Source of the DNA: Hymenobacter aranciens
GTDB taxonomy: Bacteria > Bacteroidota > Bacteroidia > Cytophagales > Hymenobacteraceae
Assembly (NCBI RefSeq): GCF_030580865.1
Contig: NZ_JAUQSY010000020.1
Coordinates: 1-64,000 of the forward strand
Direction: 5' to 3'
DNA length: 64,000 nucleotides
The notes under the pieces were generated by a model that was not told the DNA's origin, did no database searches, and was given only the letters and a program-made list of their open reading frames with translations. Of the stretch, positions 33,355-42,974 are shown one piece after another (positions within the stretch are counted from its first letter, which is position 1; every line of letters starts with the position of its first letter). Position numbers and translations under genes: made by a program.

Positions 33355-35853
33355 CTACTGCGGTTCTTTGCTACCCCGCGTCAGCTCCAGCAGCATCCGG
33401 CACAAATCAGCTTCCTGGAAAGGCTTCGTGACGCAGCCGTTCATCCCGGCGGCCAGGTATTTTTCCTGGTCGGCCGCAAAAGCGTTGGCCGTGAGAGCAA
33501 TGATGGGGATAACAGCCCGCCCGGGGTCCGGATTCTGGCGAATCGCCATCGTCACCTCCACCCCATTGAGGCCGGGCATGTGAATGTCGAGCAAGGCCGC
33601 ATCGTACTCGTTTTCCTGGAGTTGATGCAGCGCCTCGGTACCGTTGGCCACGGCATACACCTCCACGCCCCAGTGTTCGAGCAGCACAATGGCAATCCAC
33701 TGATTCACGAGGTTATCTTCGGCCAACAGTACCCGCAGGCCGCGTAGTCCTTCGAAATTGTTTTCGAAAGTGACGACAGGCTGCTCGGCCAGCTCTTCGG
33801 GGGCCCGGGGCAGCGTGAGCACGAAGGAAAACGTGGTGCCTTCGCCCAACGTGCTGCACAGCAGCAGCGTGCCACCCATGTGATGCACCAGCTGCTCGCT
33901 GATGGCCAGCCCCAGGCCCGTGCCGCCGGAGCGCCGGCTGGTTTCGGCATTGGCCTGGGCGAAGGCGTCGAAAATGTGCGTATGCTCTTCGGGTGCAATA
34001 CCTACCCCACTGTCTTCCACCCAGAAACGCAGAGTTAGCGCCTGCGGCGTTTCGCGCAGCGGCGTGATACCCAGCCGCACCTGCCCGCGCATGGTGAATT
34101 TGATGGCGTTGCTGAGCAGGTTGAGCAGCACCTGGTGCAGGCGGTAGGCATCGCCCACCACGCGGGCCGATTCCAGGATAAGCGGCTCAATTACAAACCG
34201 CAGGCCCTTCTGCGAGGCCAGCGGCGCCACCGTCTGCTTGGCGCCGTGCAGCAGCACGCTCAGGTCGAAGGCGGCAAGGTCGAGCTGCAGGTGGTGGGTG
34301 GTGATTTTGGCTAGGTCCAGCACGTCATTTACCAGCGCCAGCAGGTGTTGGCCAGCCTGTTGCATAGTCACCAGGTATTCCTGCTGCTGCGGGGTGAGGG
34401 TGGTGCGTTTCAGCAGCGCCATCATGCCCAGCACACCGTTGAGGGGCGTGCGAATTTCGTGGCTCATGCGCGACAGAAAGGCTTCTTTGGCCTGGGCATT
34501 GGCCTCGGCTTCCTGCTTGGCATTTTTCAGGTCGGTAATGTCGGTGCTGACGGCCAGCACATCCGTTGAGCCATCGGTGCGGCGCAGCGGGCGCATGTGC
34601 ATCTGCATCTGGCACACTTCGCCGTTTGCCAGCGTCACGGGTAGCTCGCCGCTCACCGATTTGCCCGTCTGCTCCACCTGTTGGCGCCAGGCTCTGATTT
34701 GGGCCACCTGCTCCTGCACCACCCGGTCGCGCTTCTCGGGGTGTATGTGCGTGCTCAGCGCCGTTATCTTGTCGAAAGCAGCATTGTGAAACGACACTTT
34801 ATTCTGCGCGTTTATCACGTACACAACGTTGGGCAAAGCATCCACAATCAGCCGAACAAAATCCTGTTGCTCACGCAGCAACACCTCACTAAGCTGGTGC
34901 TGCTGCTCGGCCTCGTAGCGCGCCGTGATGTCGATACCCGAGCCTACCATCAGCTGCAGCTGGTCGTCGGCCCCGAATACGGCCCGCATGGTGCGCAGAA
35001 TGTGCTTGGGCCCCGTAGCGCTCATCATGGTTTCTTCCCAGGTCACGTCCTGCCGCATGCGGATGGCCTGGCCAAAACGATGTTCGCGCTGCTCGGCCAG
35101 CGCCGCCGGTCGCTGCCGAAACGCCAGGTACTCCGCATCGGTCATACCGATGATATTCCGGCGCATCACCGGGTCGGCAATGGCCGAGGGGTTGACGAAC
35201 ACGTAGCGGTGCTGGCTATCGAATACGGCCACATCGACGGGCAGGAAGTTCAAGATGGACTCGTAAAACTCCTGTTGCTGTGCCACTTTGGCTTCCACCA
35301 GCTTACGGTCGGTAATGTCGATGCCCGTGCCAATCATAAACCGCAGTTCGCCATCCTCCTCATAAATTGGCTTCAGATGCCGCAACACGTAGCGCGGTGC
35401 CCGGCCATCAAGCAACGCATCCTCCCAGCTCACCTCCCGCTTTTCGTCGCGGGCCTGCTCAAAGCCGCGCTGCCGCTGCGCCGTCACGGCTGGCGGCCGC
35501 TGGTGAAAAAGACATACCTCCTCGTTGGTTTTGCCCAGCATCCAAACCCGCTTTTCCAGGTCCGGCTCCACGGCCGGGTTCAGATACAGGTAGCGAAACT
35601 CGGTATCGACGACAGCCACCGCTACGGGAATTTGCTCCAGCACAGTCTCGTAGAAATGGCAGCGCTCGAACAGCTTTTGTGCCTCCTGTTGGTTCAGCAT
35701 TAGGGCGTTTGCGACATTGTCGCGCTGCTGCTCCAGGGCGGCTATACGGGCTTCGGCCGCCGCCAGCGCCGCTTCGGCCTGTTGGCGGCGCTCCCGTTCG
35801 GCGGCCAACTGGGCAGCCCAGGATATGGGGTCGGAAGGTAGATGCGTATCCAT
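33355..35853 (-). CDS. hybrid sensor histidine kinase (3 PAS, HisKA, HATPase, REC)
   Basis: An 832-aa cytoplasmic protein. A short coiled coil (about 15-65) precedes three PAS domains; the first two share the RxxxGMTDAEYLAFRQRP/LGKTNEEVCLFHQRP pattern. The H box is FLSRMSHEIRTPLNGVLGMM, the N and G boxes LSNAIKF and GTGLGLAISEQLVHH, and the C-terminal receiver has LLAEDNLVNQW, DAALLDIHMPG (phospho-Asp) and IIALTANAFA. No membrane segment, so it senses an intracellular signal. No response regulator or phosphotransfer gene adjoins it. Confidence 0.92.
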   Translation of the reverse strand: MDTHLPSDPISWAAQLAAERERRQQAEAALAAAEARIAALEQQRDNVANALMLNQQEAQKLFERCHFYETVLEQIPVAVAVVDTEFRYLYLNPAVEPDLEKRVWMLGKTNEEVCLFHQRPPAVTAQRQRGFEQARDEKREVSWEDALLDGRAPRYVLRHLKPIYEEDGELRFMIGTGIDITDRKLVEAKVAQQQEFYESILNFLPVDVAVFDSQHRYVFVNPSAIADPVMRRNIIGMTDAEYLAFRQRPAALAEQREHRFGQAIRMRQDVTWEETMMSATGPKHILRTMRAVFGADDQLQLMVGSGIDITARYEAEQQHQLSEVLLREQQDFVRLIVDALPNVVYVINAQNKVSFHNAAFDKITALSTHIHPEKRDRVVQEQVAQIRAWRQQVEQTGKSVSGELPVTLANGEVCQMQMHMRPLRRTDGSTDVLAVSTDITDLKNAKQEAEANAQAKEAFLSRMSHEIRTPLNGVLGMMALLKRTTLTPQQQEYLVTMQQAGQHLLALVNDVLDLAKITTHHLQLDLAAFDLSVLLHGAKQTVAPLASQKGLRFVIEPLILESARVVGDAYRLHQVLLNLLSNAIKFTMRGQVRLGITPLRETPQALTLRFWVEDSGVGIAPEEHTHIFDAFAQANAETSRRSGGTGLGLAISEQLVHHMGGTLLLCSTLGEGTTFSFVLTLPRAPEELAEQPVVTFENNFEGLRGLRVLLAEDNLVNQWIAIVLLEHWGVEVYAVANGTEALHQLQENEYDAALLDIHMPGLNGVEVTMAIRQNPDPGRAVIPIIALTANAFAADQEKYLAAGMNGCVTKPFQEADLCRMLLELTRGSKEPQ

Positions 35854-36068
35854 GGCGCCATATAACCAGAGGGGTGAGAAGTAGAAAGCCCGTAAGTCAA
35901 TGCCTTTGTCAACCTGACAACTAGCAGCAATTCAGCGGCATTATTGGAAAACTCGCAGTTTTGCTACCTAAACTACTACTTGCGTACCGGAAAAGAAGCA
36001 ACTGCGTTGCCAATTTTCAGACCAACCGCCGCCCTAATGCGCCTATGTAATTAGCTGACTGATAAATA

Positions 36069-36110
36069 AAAAACGGCAGGTTTCCCAAAAATTTAGGAAA
36101 CCTGCCGTTT
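36069..36110 (-). terminator. intrinsic terminator of the GH97 gene
   Basis: AAACGGCAGGTTTCC pairs perfectly with GGAAACCTGCCGTTT around a 10-nt loop, with T runs on the minus strand, 22 bp after the stop codon. The rest of 35854-36131 shows nothing else. Confidence 0.85.
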
Positions 36111-36131
36111 CGGCCACTCCAACGGTTGAGC

Positions 36132-38234
36132 TTAGCGCAACGGCTTGATGCTAATGGCCGTGCCGCCGCCGGCGGCCAGCTGCAGCTTCAGGGTGGTTTT
36201 GCTGCTCACTTTCTGCTTCCGAATCTGGTACGCCTCAGGGTTTTTATCCCACGAAGCGCCCTTGCCGTCGGCGTAAATGGTGGCTTCGTACTGCTGGCCA
36301 AGCTTCAGAAAATCGAGCTTTACTTCCTGATTACGCGCTTGTTCGTCGGTGATGGCGCCGAGATACCACTCGTCCTTGCCCTTGGCCTGGCGGGCAATGG
36401 CGAGGTAGTCGCCGGGCTCGGCCAGCAGCACGCGGGTATCGTCCCAGTCCACCGGCACATCCTTGATAAACTGAAAGGCGTCGAGGTGCGGCTCGTAGTT
36501 TTCGGGCAGGTCGGCGGCCATCTGCAGGGGCGAGTACAAGGTCACGTACAGCGCCAGCTGCTTCGTTAAGGTGGTGTGCATCTGGCGCTCGGGGTGGCCG
36601 GGCACGTGGTTTTTGAGCTTGAAGATGCCGGGCGTGTAGTCCATCGGGCCGCCCATGAGGCGGGTGAAGGGCAGGATGGTTTCGTGCTCGGGCGGGTTGC
36701 CGGCGGGGTCGAAGGCGTTGAACTCGTTGCCGCGGGCGGCTTCGCAGGCCAGCCAGTTGGGGTAGGTGCGGTGCAGGCCGGTGGGGCGCACGGGCTCGTG
36801 CATATCCACCATCACGCGGTGGTTGGCAGCCACTTGGGCCACGTGCACGTAGTGGTTGCTCATCCACTGGCCGTCGTGGTGCTCGCCGCGCGGGATGATG
36901 CGGCCCACGTAGCCGGTCTTCACGGCCGGGTAGTCGTGCTTGTTCATAAAATCGTAGGCGGCCTCCAGGCGGCGCTCGTAGTTGGTGACCGAGCCGGAGG
37001 TTTCGTTGTGCATTATCATGCTCACGCCCTTGCTTTTGGCGTACTGCTGAATGTTGGTCACGTTGAAATCCGGGTACGGCGTCACGAAGTCGAACACCTC
37101 CTCCTTCCAGTTGCCAAACCAGTCTTCCCAGCCGGTATTCCAGCCCTCCACCAGCACGCCCTGGATGCCATGCTTCGCCGCAAAGTCGATGTAGCGCTTC
37201 ACGTTCTGCGTATTAGCGGCATGGCGGCCGTGCGGAATCAGTTGGCCCTTAGCGTCGAGCGTGTCGGTGCGGTCGGCGTAGCTCCAGGTGCCGGTGCCGA
37301 TTTGCATTTCCCACCACACGCCCACGAATTTCATGGGCTTAATCCAGCCGGTGTCCGCGATTTTGCTGGGCTCGTTGAGGTTGAGAATGAGCTTCGAGGC
37401 AATAATGTCGGTGGCTTTGTCGCTCACTACCAGCGTGCGCCAGGGCGTGTGGGCCGGGGCCTGCAGGTAGGCCTTGGTGCCCACAGCATCGGGCACCAGC
37501 TGGGCCTTCAGGTGGTGGGTGGCGCGGTCGACGTGCAGCTGCATGGCCGGGTAGTTCACCTGCGCCGCCTCGTGAATGTTCACGTACAGGCCGTCGTCGG
37601 CCTTGAGCATCAGTGGGGTGGCTACGGCCTGGGCATCGGGCGCGTCGCGCACGGCAATGCTCTTGCCCGCTTCCACTACGGGGCGGTTGTCCACGGCGCT
37701 CAGGCGCGAGCGGGTATAGGCGTACTCGTTGGTGTCGTAGTCGCCCGGAATCCAGAAAGCGGTGTGGTCGGCGGGTAGGTTGAACTCGGTCAACTCGTCG
37801 CTCACGGTGAAGTAGTTCAGGCTTTTCTGCGCCGGAAACTCGTAGCGGAAGCCCAGGCCGTCGTCGAACAAACGGAAGCGCAGCACCAGCCGGCGGTTCT
37901 GCGCGCCGGCCTGCCGCAGGGTCACGGCCAGCTCCTGGTAGTGGTTGCGAATCTGCTTCACCTCGCCCCACACTGGCGCCCAGGTGTCGTCGTGCCGGCT
38001 GCTGTCGATGCCGGCCACGGTAAAGCCTTTATCGAAGCCGGCCTGGTCTTTCAACAAAATACCCAGGCGGCTGGGCGTCAGCACTGTTTTCTTGCCGTGG
38101 CTGAGCTGGTAAGTGGGCTCGCCCGCGGCGTTGAGAGCGAAGCGCAGAGCCAGCTTGTGGCTGGGCGAGTGGATGGTTTGGGCTTGCGCAAAAGTGATTT
38201 GGGCCACAAGCAAAGAAACGAAGAGGGTTCGCAT
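36132..38234 (-). CDS. GH97 glycoside hydrolase (SusB-like alpha-glucosidase)
   Basis: A 700-aa protein from MRTLFVSLLVAQITFAQAQ, a signal peptide. The N-terminal beta-sandwich (SPSHKLALRFALNAAGEPTY) is followed by the catalytic barrel. MHNETSG, MVDMHEPVRPTGLHRTYPNW and EAARGNEFNAF carry the conserved Glu residues of the inverting SusB-type branch; the retaining branch lacks them. GH97 enzymes remove alpha-linked glucose from oligosaccharides in the periplasm with calcium. Length is normal. It lies 27 bp downstream of the GNAT gene on the same strand. No SusC/SusD pair is in view. Confidence 0.9.
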   Translation of the reverse strand: MRTLFVSLLVAQITFAQAQTIHSPSHKLALRFALNAAGEPTYQLSHGKKTVLTPSRLGILLKDQAGFDKGFTVAGIDSSRHDDTWAPVWGEVKQIRNHYQELAVTLRQAGAQNRRLVLRFRLFDDGLGFRYEFPAQKSLNYFTVSDELTEFNLPADHTAFWIPGDYDTNEYAYTRSRLSAVDNRPVVEAGKSIAVRDAPDAQAVATPLMLKADDGLYVNIHEAAQVNYPAMQLHVDRATHHLKAQLVPDAVGTKAYLQAPAHTPWRTLVVSDKATDIIASKLILNLNEPSKIADTGWIKPMKFVGVWWEMQIGTGTWSYADRTDTLDAKGQLIPHGRHAANTQNVKRYIDFAAKHGIQGVLVEGWNTGWEDWFGNWKEEVFDFVTPYPDFNVTNIQQYAKSKGVSMIMHNETSGSVTNYERRLEAAYDFMNKHDYPAVKTGYVGRIIPRGEHHDGQWMSNHYVHVAQVAANHRVMVDMHEPVRPTGLHRTYPNWLACEAARGNEFNAFDPAGNPPEHETILPFTRLMGGPMDYTPGIFKLKNHVPGHPERQMHTTLTKQLALYVTLYSPLQMAADLPENYEPHLDAFQFIKDVPVDWDDTRVLLAEPGDYLAIARQAKGKDEWYLGAITDEQARNQEVKLDFLKLGQQYEATIYADGKGASWDKNPEAYQIRKQKVSSKTTLKLQLAAGGGTAISIKPLR

Positions 38235-38261
38235 GCAGATTATTTCCAACCAGAAATCAAT

Positions 38262-38714
38262 TTATTCTTCAACTCTATAGAAGCCGCGCCACTTATCGGC
38301 CGTCATCTCAAACTTCACTTCTCCATTTGGCCGCAAACCCGAGCTGTGCCACCCGGCGTGCCGGTAAAAGCCTTCGGCGCGGGTGCCGGGCGTGGTGCCC
38401 AGCCACAGTGTTTCATAGGTTTGCGCAAAGTACCAATCCAGCATCGTGTCGTGCAGGGCGCGGCCGATGCCCTGGCGGTCGTAGCCCGGCTGCATAAACA
38501 AGGCCCACACGTTGCTGCCCATCAAATCAACAATGGCAAAGCCAACAATCTGACCTTCTATGACGGCCACCCAGCCTTTGCCCCGTTGCGTCAGAAACTC
38601 TACGTAATCCGCTTCGGTGACGAGGCCGGGGTTGGAAAGTACGTTTTCGGTGACGGCGAAGCGAATAACCGCCAGTTGGGGAATGTCGGCCAGTTGGGCT
38701 TCTCGGAGTAGCAT
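38262..38714 (-). CDS. GNAT-family N-acetyltransferase
   Basis: A 150-aa protein from MLLREAQLADIPQLAVIRFA. The acetyl-CoA binding motif A is ALFMQPGYDRQGIGRALHD (Q-x-x-G-x-G type), followed by LWLGTTPGTRAEGFYRHAGW. It acetylates an unknown amine substrate in the cytoplasm. The longer frame to 38801 adds residues that do not resemble a GNAT N-terminus. It is upstream of GH97 and may share its transcript. Confidence 0.85.
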   Translation of the reverse strand: MLLREAQLADIPQLAVIRFAVTENVLSNPGLVTEADYVEFLTQRGKGWVAVIEGQIVGFAIVDLMGSNVWALFMQPGYDRQGIGRALHDTMLDWYFAQTYETLWLGTTPGTRAEGFYRHAGWHSSGLRPNGEVKFEMTADKWRGFYRVEE

Positions 38715-38777
38715 CGGCGGGAACGGCGGTAGGAAAGCACGAATGTACTGCGCCCGTCGCGGCGAATGCGCAGACGC

Positions 38778-38818
38778 TAAAAGCGGCCAGCCGCGAATCA
38801 CTCCGCCGCTGGCCGCTT
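38778..38818 (-). terminator. terminator-like hairpin
   Basis: AAAAGCGGCCAGC and GCTGGCCGCTT pair around a 16-nt loop, just after the minus-strand T9SS fragment. Confidence 0.65.
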
Positions 38819-38837
38819 CTCATTTCAACTCAACCAA

Positions 38838-39915
38838 CTATTCCACCACCAGCTTGCGGGTCGCCACTTTGTCGCCCACCTGCACCTTCACCAGGTAAGT
38901 GCCGGCGGCCAGGTCGCCGGTTTGCACCTTCAGGTCGTGGATGCCGGCGCTCTGGGTTTGGCTCAGCAGCGTTTTGGCCTGGCGGCCCACCAAATCAGAC
39001 ACTACCACCGCCACCGGCTGGGCGCCGCCGAGCACGCGGTAGCTGATGGTGGACAAGCCCTGGGCCGGGTTCGGGAACACGCTCATGGCCACCACGGCCT
39101 CATCGGCCTGGCGGGTGCCCAGCACCACGTTGAGTGTGGCCGACTGCGTGCCGGCCAGGGCCGAGAAGTCGGGACGGAAGCCGAGATTGTTGTTGGCGTT
39201 GCCAGTAACTTCCGGGATAACGTCCGACGACCAGTAGCCGTCGCCGCTCACGTAGGCCGCCAGCAGGTGCACGATGGAAGCGCCCGAGGGCAGGCCCATC
39301 GCGGCGTTGTCGAAATCCATTTCGAAGGCTAGCGAGCCCGCACCACCACTGTTTTGGCTGCCGGGGTTGCCGTCCATGTTGGTGGGTGAAGCCATGTAGG
39401 CCACCTGTGTGCCCGCGAAGAGGGCGTAGGCGCCGGTGGTTTCGGAGGCCGGAAAGGGGTTTACGGTGCCGTCGGTGAGGATGGCGGCGCCGCCGCCCAG
39501 CGACTTGGCCGTGGCGCTGGTAGCCGAGCTGAAGACGGCGGCCTGCACGTCGCCCGAGCCCTGCATGGCGAAGGCGGCATCTACCTCCATGTCCAGCTTG
39601 GTGCCGCCGTAGTTTTTGGCCGGGTCGTTGGGGTCAAATACGGTGCCGGGGCCGGTGATGTCGGGCAGCGGGGTACCGTCCGGCACACCCGTTCGGCCCG
39701 GCAAGTCCATGTATATCTGAAAGTTATTGCCGCTGGGCTCGGGGTTGCCGGCCAGCGCCACGCAGAGCTTGCGGCCGGTGTTGGCGCCGTACATATGCAG
39801 CAAACCAAACATGCCAAACCCGGCCGTGGGGATGTGCGTGGGCGTGAAGGCGCCCAGCGACGCGTATTTGCCCGCCCCGATTTCGGTGGCGTCGACTACG
39901 CCGTCGAGGTAATCT
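38838..39915 (-). pseudogene. 5'-truncated T9SS-sorted surface protein
   Basis: About 355 residues with no start: the frame is open from a stop near 39930 and begins PDYLDGVVDATEIGAGKYAS, mid-domain. The first internal ATG (39812) lies within conserved-looking sequence and has no signal peptide. The end is a complete T9SS sorting domain (MSVFPNPAQGLSTISYRV, then DLAAGTYLVKVQVGDKVATR). At about 39915-39925 sense coding on this strand stops and a different coding fragment begins on the other strand, so the 5' part was lost at a rearrangement. Confidence 0.7.
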
Positions 39916-39919
39916 GGGC

Positions 39920-40665
39920 CTGGCTACACGCTGAGTGCGACGCTGACTATTCCAGCCGTGACGGGCGCCAGCGCCGCCAACACCATCAGCTTCGTGCCGG
40001 CTACGGGCGTGACGCCGGTAATTTCGGGCAGCGTGGCCGGGGCCACGACGGGCCTGATTGTGCTGAACGGCGCCGACAACCTCCGCTTCGACGGCTACAA
40101 CGGCAGCACCAGCGCCCGCAACATCACCATTCGCAACACAGCCACGACCGGGGCGGCGGTGCTGCTGCAAGCCGATGCCACCAGCAACGCCCTGCGCTAC
40201 CTCAACCTGGAAAGCGCCACCATTAACGGCAGTAGCGGCACGGCGTTCTTTAGCACGGGCACCACGAGCAGCAACGACGATAATACACTATCAAACTGTG
40301 ATATACATGGAGCCGGCGCGGCTGTGCCGGCCTACGCCGTGTTTACGTCGGGCGCCGCCAGCACCACCGCTACCAACAGCGGCAACACCGTGCAAAGCTG
40401 CAACGTGTATGATTTCACGGCGGGCGGCGTGTACATGAGCGACACCGGCGCCGGCGGCAGAGCTGGACGGTGAGCGGCAACAACCTCTACCAAACGGCCA
40501 GCCGCACCGGCGCGTTGCGTTACATTCGCCTCACGGGGGCAGGAGCCACGTCATTACCAACAACAATGTGTACCATACCACCGGCAGCCTGGGCAGCACG
40601 GTGTTTGGTATTGCGGTGGTCGGCAACGCCACCGGCGCTACTATCAGCGGCAACACCATTGGCGG
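39920..40665 (+). pseudogene. fragment of a right-handed beta-helix secreted protein
   Basis: This begins mid-protein (GYTLSATLTIPAVTGASAAN) with no start codon. It has the repeating pattern of parallel beta-helix surface proteins (NLRFDGYNGSTSARNITIRN, YLNLESATINGSSGTAFF, SGNTVQSCNVYDFTAGGVYM). The frame shifts at least twice: near 40455 and near 40545, after which GSHVITNNNVYHTT and ATISGNTIGG continue the motif. It ends at about 40665, where another gene fragment starts. Both ends are missing. Confidence 0.7.
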
Positions 40666-41252
40666 GGCAGCAGCCGACGCTGCCGTTTCTGTTTGTGCAG
40701 ATTTCCGGCTACCAGCCCGATAGCAACCAACCCGTCGAATCGACTTTTTCCGAGTTGCGCGAGGCCCAGCAGCTGGCGCTGCAGTTTCCCGCCACCGGCA
40801 TGGCCACGGCCATCGATGTGGGCGACTCGACCGACATCCACCCGCGCAACAAGCAGGAAGTGGGCCGCCGACTGGCTTTGCAGGCCCGCCGCGTGGCATA
40901 TGGCGAAGCCAAAACCGTGGCCAGCGGGCCAGAGTTTGACAAGCTGGTCATCAAGGGCAACACGCTGCGGGTCAGCTTTAAAAACCAAGGCACCGGGCTG
41001 GTACTGAAAGACGCCAGCGGCCCCCACCTGAAAGGCTTCGCCATTGCCGGGGCCGACCGTAAGTTTGTGTGGGCGCAGGGCGAGGTGCAGGGCAACACGT
41101 TGGTGCTGCGTAGTGCGGCCGTGGCCGCGCCGGTAGCGGTGCGCTACGCCTGGGGCAACATGCCGTTTGTGAATCTGTACAACCAGGAAGGACTGCCCGC
41201 GCCGCCCTTCCGCACTGATGCGTGGCCGGGCCTGACGACCGGCAAAAAGTAG
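40664..41252 (+). pseudogene. C-terminal fragment of a sialate O-acetylesterase-like enzyme
   Basis: About 195 residues starting at QQPTLPFLFVQISGYQPDSN. The FVQISGY segment and DIHPRNKQEVGRRLAL (Asp-x-x-His of the SGNH-type catalytic pair) followed by a beta domain match the end of sialate 9-O-acetylesterase (CE20-like) enzymes. The N-terminal catalytic Ser half is absent. The frame continues upstream only into the unrelated beta-helix fragment. It lies 58 bp before GH30 and was probably once part of the same glycan-degradation operon. Confidence 0.75.
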
Positions 41253-41310
41253 CCCCTCCCATAGCAAACACGTTGACTTTACACCACTGTTTCTCTCTTT
41301 TCCTCCCTCA

Positions 41311-42768
41311 ATGGCTAACAAATTCCTACCCCTCCTGCTACTGTCGGCGCTGGGCACCGCCCCGGCCCTGGCCCAGCATAAGATTGTCCCCTACTCACCG
41401 GCCGGCAAAAAAGTGCGCGTGTACACCACTGCCGCCAACACCGACTTGCGCATCGCCGCCGGCCCGGAGCTAACGCTGACTCCCACCCAACAGCCGCTCG
41501 AAACCCAGGTCTGCGTATTCGTCGACCCCAGCCATACCTTCCAGACGCTCACCGGCATCGGCGGGGCACTGACCGATGCGGCGGCCGAAACCTTCGCCAA
41601 GCTGCCCAAGGACAAGCAGCAGGAATTCCTGAAAGCCTACTACAGTGCCACCGACGGCATCGGCTACTCGCTGGGCCGCACCACCATTCACAGCTCCGAC
41701 TTTTCGAGCGGCAGCTACACCTACGTGCAGGACAACGACACCAAGCTGCAGTCGTTCAGCGTGAAGCACGACGAGCAGTTTCGCATTCCGTTCATCAAGC
41801 AGGCCATTGCGGCGGCGGGCGGCAAGCTGACGATGTACGTAAGCCCCTGGAGCCCGCCGGCCTGGATGAAAACCAACAACAGCATGCTGAAAGGCGGCAA
41901 GCTGAAGCCGGAATTCCGCCAGGTGTGGGCCGATTATTACGTGAAATTCATTCAGACCTACGAGAAGATGGGCATCCCCATCTGGGGCCTGTCGGTGCAG
42001 AACGAGCCGATGGCCACCCAGACCTGGGAGTCGTGCATTTACACCGGCGAGGAGGAGCGCGACTTCGTGAAAAGCTACCTCGGCCCCACGCTGCACAAGA
42101 ATAAGATGGCTGATAAGAAGCTCATTGCCTGGGACCACAACCGCGACCTTATCTACCAGCGCGCCAGCACGATGCTCGACGACCCCGAGGCCGCCAAGTA
42201 CGTGTGGGGCATCGGCTACCACTGGTACGAAACCTGGACCGGCAGCACGATGCTGTTCGACAACCTGCGCCGCACCCACGAGGCCTATCCCGACAAAAAC
42301 CTGATTTTCACCGAGGGCTGCGTCGAGAAATTCGACCTCACCAAGGTGAACGACTGGGCCCTGGGCGAGCGCTACGGCCACTCGATGATTAACGACTTCA
42401 ACGCCGGCACCGTGGCCTGGACCGACTGGAACGTGCTGCTGGACGAAACCGGCGGCCCCAACCACGTCGGCAACTTCTGCTACGCCCCCGTGCACGCCGA
42501 CATCAAGGCCGGCAAGCTCATCTACACCAACAGCTACTACTACATCGGCCACTTCTCGAAGTTCATCCGCCCCGGCGCTAAGCGCGTCAGCAGCAGCTCG
42601 AACCGCGACCACCTGCAAACCACCGCTTTCGTGAACCCCGACGGCAGCGTGGCCGTGGTGGTGATGAACAACAGCAACCAGAAGCAGGACCTGCAGCTGT
42701 GGGTGAAAGGCCAAGGCGCCAAAACGGAGAGCCTGCCGCACTCGATTTCTACTTATCTGATTAAGTAA
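41311..42768 (+). CDS. GH30 glycosidase (glucosylceramidase/beta-glucanase family)
   Basis: A 485-aa protein with signal peptide ending ALAQ. The barrel has GIGGALTDAAAETFA (about 82-96), a VSPWSPPAWMKTN motif, acid/base Glu in VQNEP (E232) and nucleophile Glu in FTEGC (E335), followed by the family's C-terminal beta-sandwich (AVVVMNNSNQKQDLQLW). GH30 members of this type act on beta-1,6-glucan or related beta-glucosides outside or in the periplasm. Together with the next gene (GH3) it could release glucose from such glycans. Substrate is inferred from family only. Confidence 0.92.
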   Translation: MANKFLPLLLLSALGTAPALAQHKIVPYSPAGKKVRVYTTAANTDLRIAAGPELTLTPTQQPLETQVCVFVDPSHTFQTLTGIGGALTDAAAETFAKLPKDKQQEFLKAYYSATDGIGYSLGRTTIHSSDFSSGSYTYVQDNDTKLQSFSVKHDEQFRIPFIKQAIAAAGGKLTMYVSPWSPPAWMKTNNSMLKGGKLKPEFRQVWADYYVKFIQTYEKMGIPIWGLSVQNEPMATQTWESCIYTGEEERDFVKSYLGPTLHKNKMADKKLIAWDHNRDLIYQRASTMLDDPEAAKYVWGIGYHWYETWTGSTMLFDNLRRTHEAYPDKNLIFTEGCVEKFDLTKVNDWALGERYGHSMINDFNAGTVAWTDWNVLLDETGGPNHVGNFCYAPVHADIKAGKLIYTNSYYYIGHFSKFIRPGAKRVSSSSNRDHLQTTAFVNPDGSVAVVVMNNSNQKQDLQLWVKGQGAKTESLPHSISTYLIK

Positions 42769-42779
42769 TAACAGGAATC

Positions 42780-42901
42780 TGACAAAACACCTGTCATGCT
42801 GAACGCAGTGAAGCATCCTCTCACGCCGGAACGAGGCAGTAACCCAATCGTTCAAGCGCGAGAGGATGCTTCACTGCGTTCAGCATGACAGGCGTTTGTC
42901 A
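42780..42901. repeat. long imperfect palindrome (about 42-bp arms)
   Basis: TGACAAAACACCTGTCATGC (start of the left arm, 42780) is mirrored at 42860-42901, with GAACGCAGTGAAGCATCCTC shared by both arms; the loop is about 36 bp. It sits between GH30 and GH3. The right arm contains an ATG in frame with GH3. Similar palindromes are, in my memory, frequent in Hymenobacter genomes, but this is the only copy here. Confidence 0.75.
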
Positions 42902-42974
42902 CGTTCCACTTCTTCCGTTTCCCGCCGTAGCTTCGCGGCACGTTCTCTCCTTCACCAAAACCCCACCCGGACCG

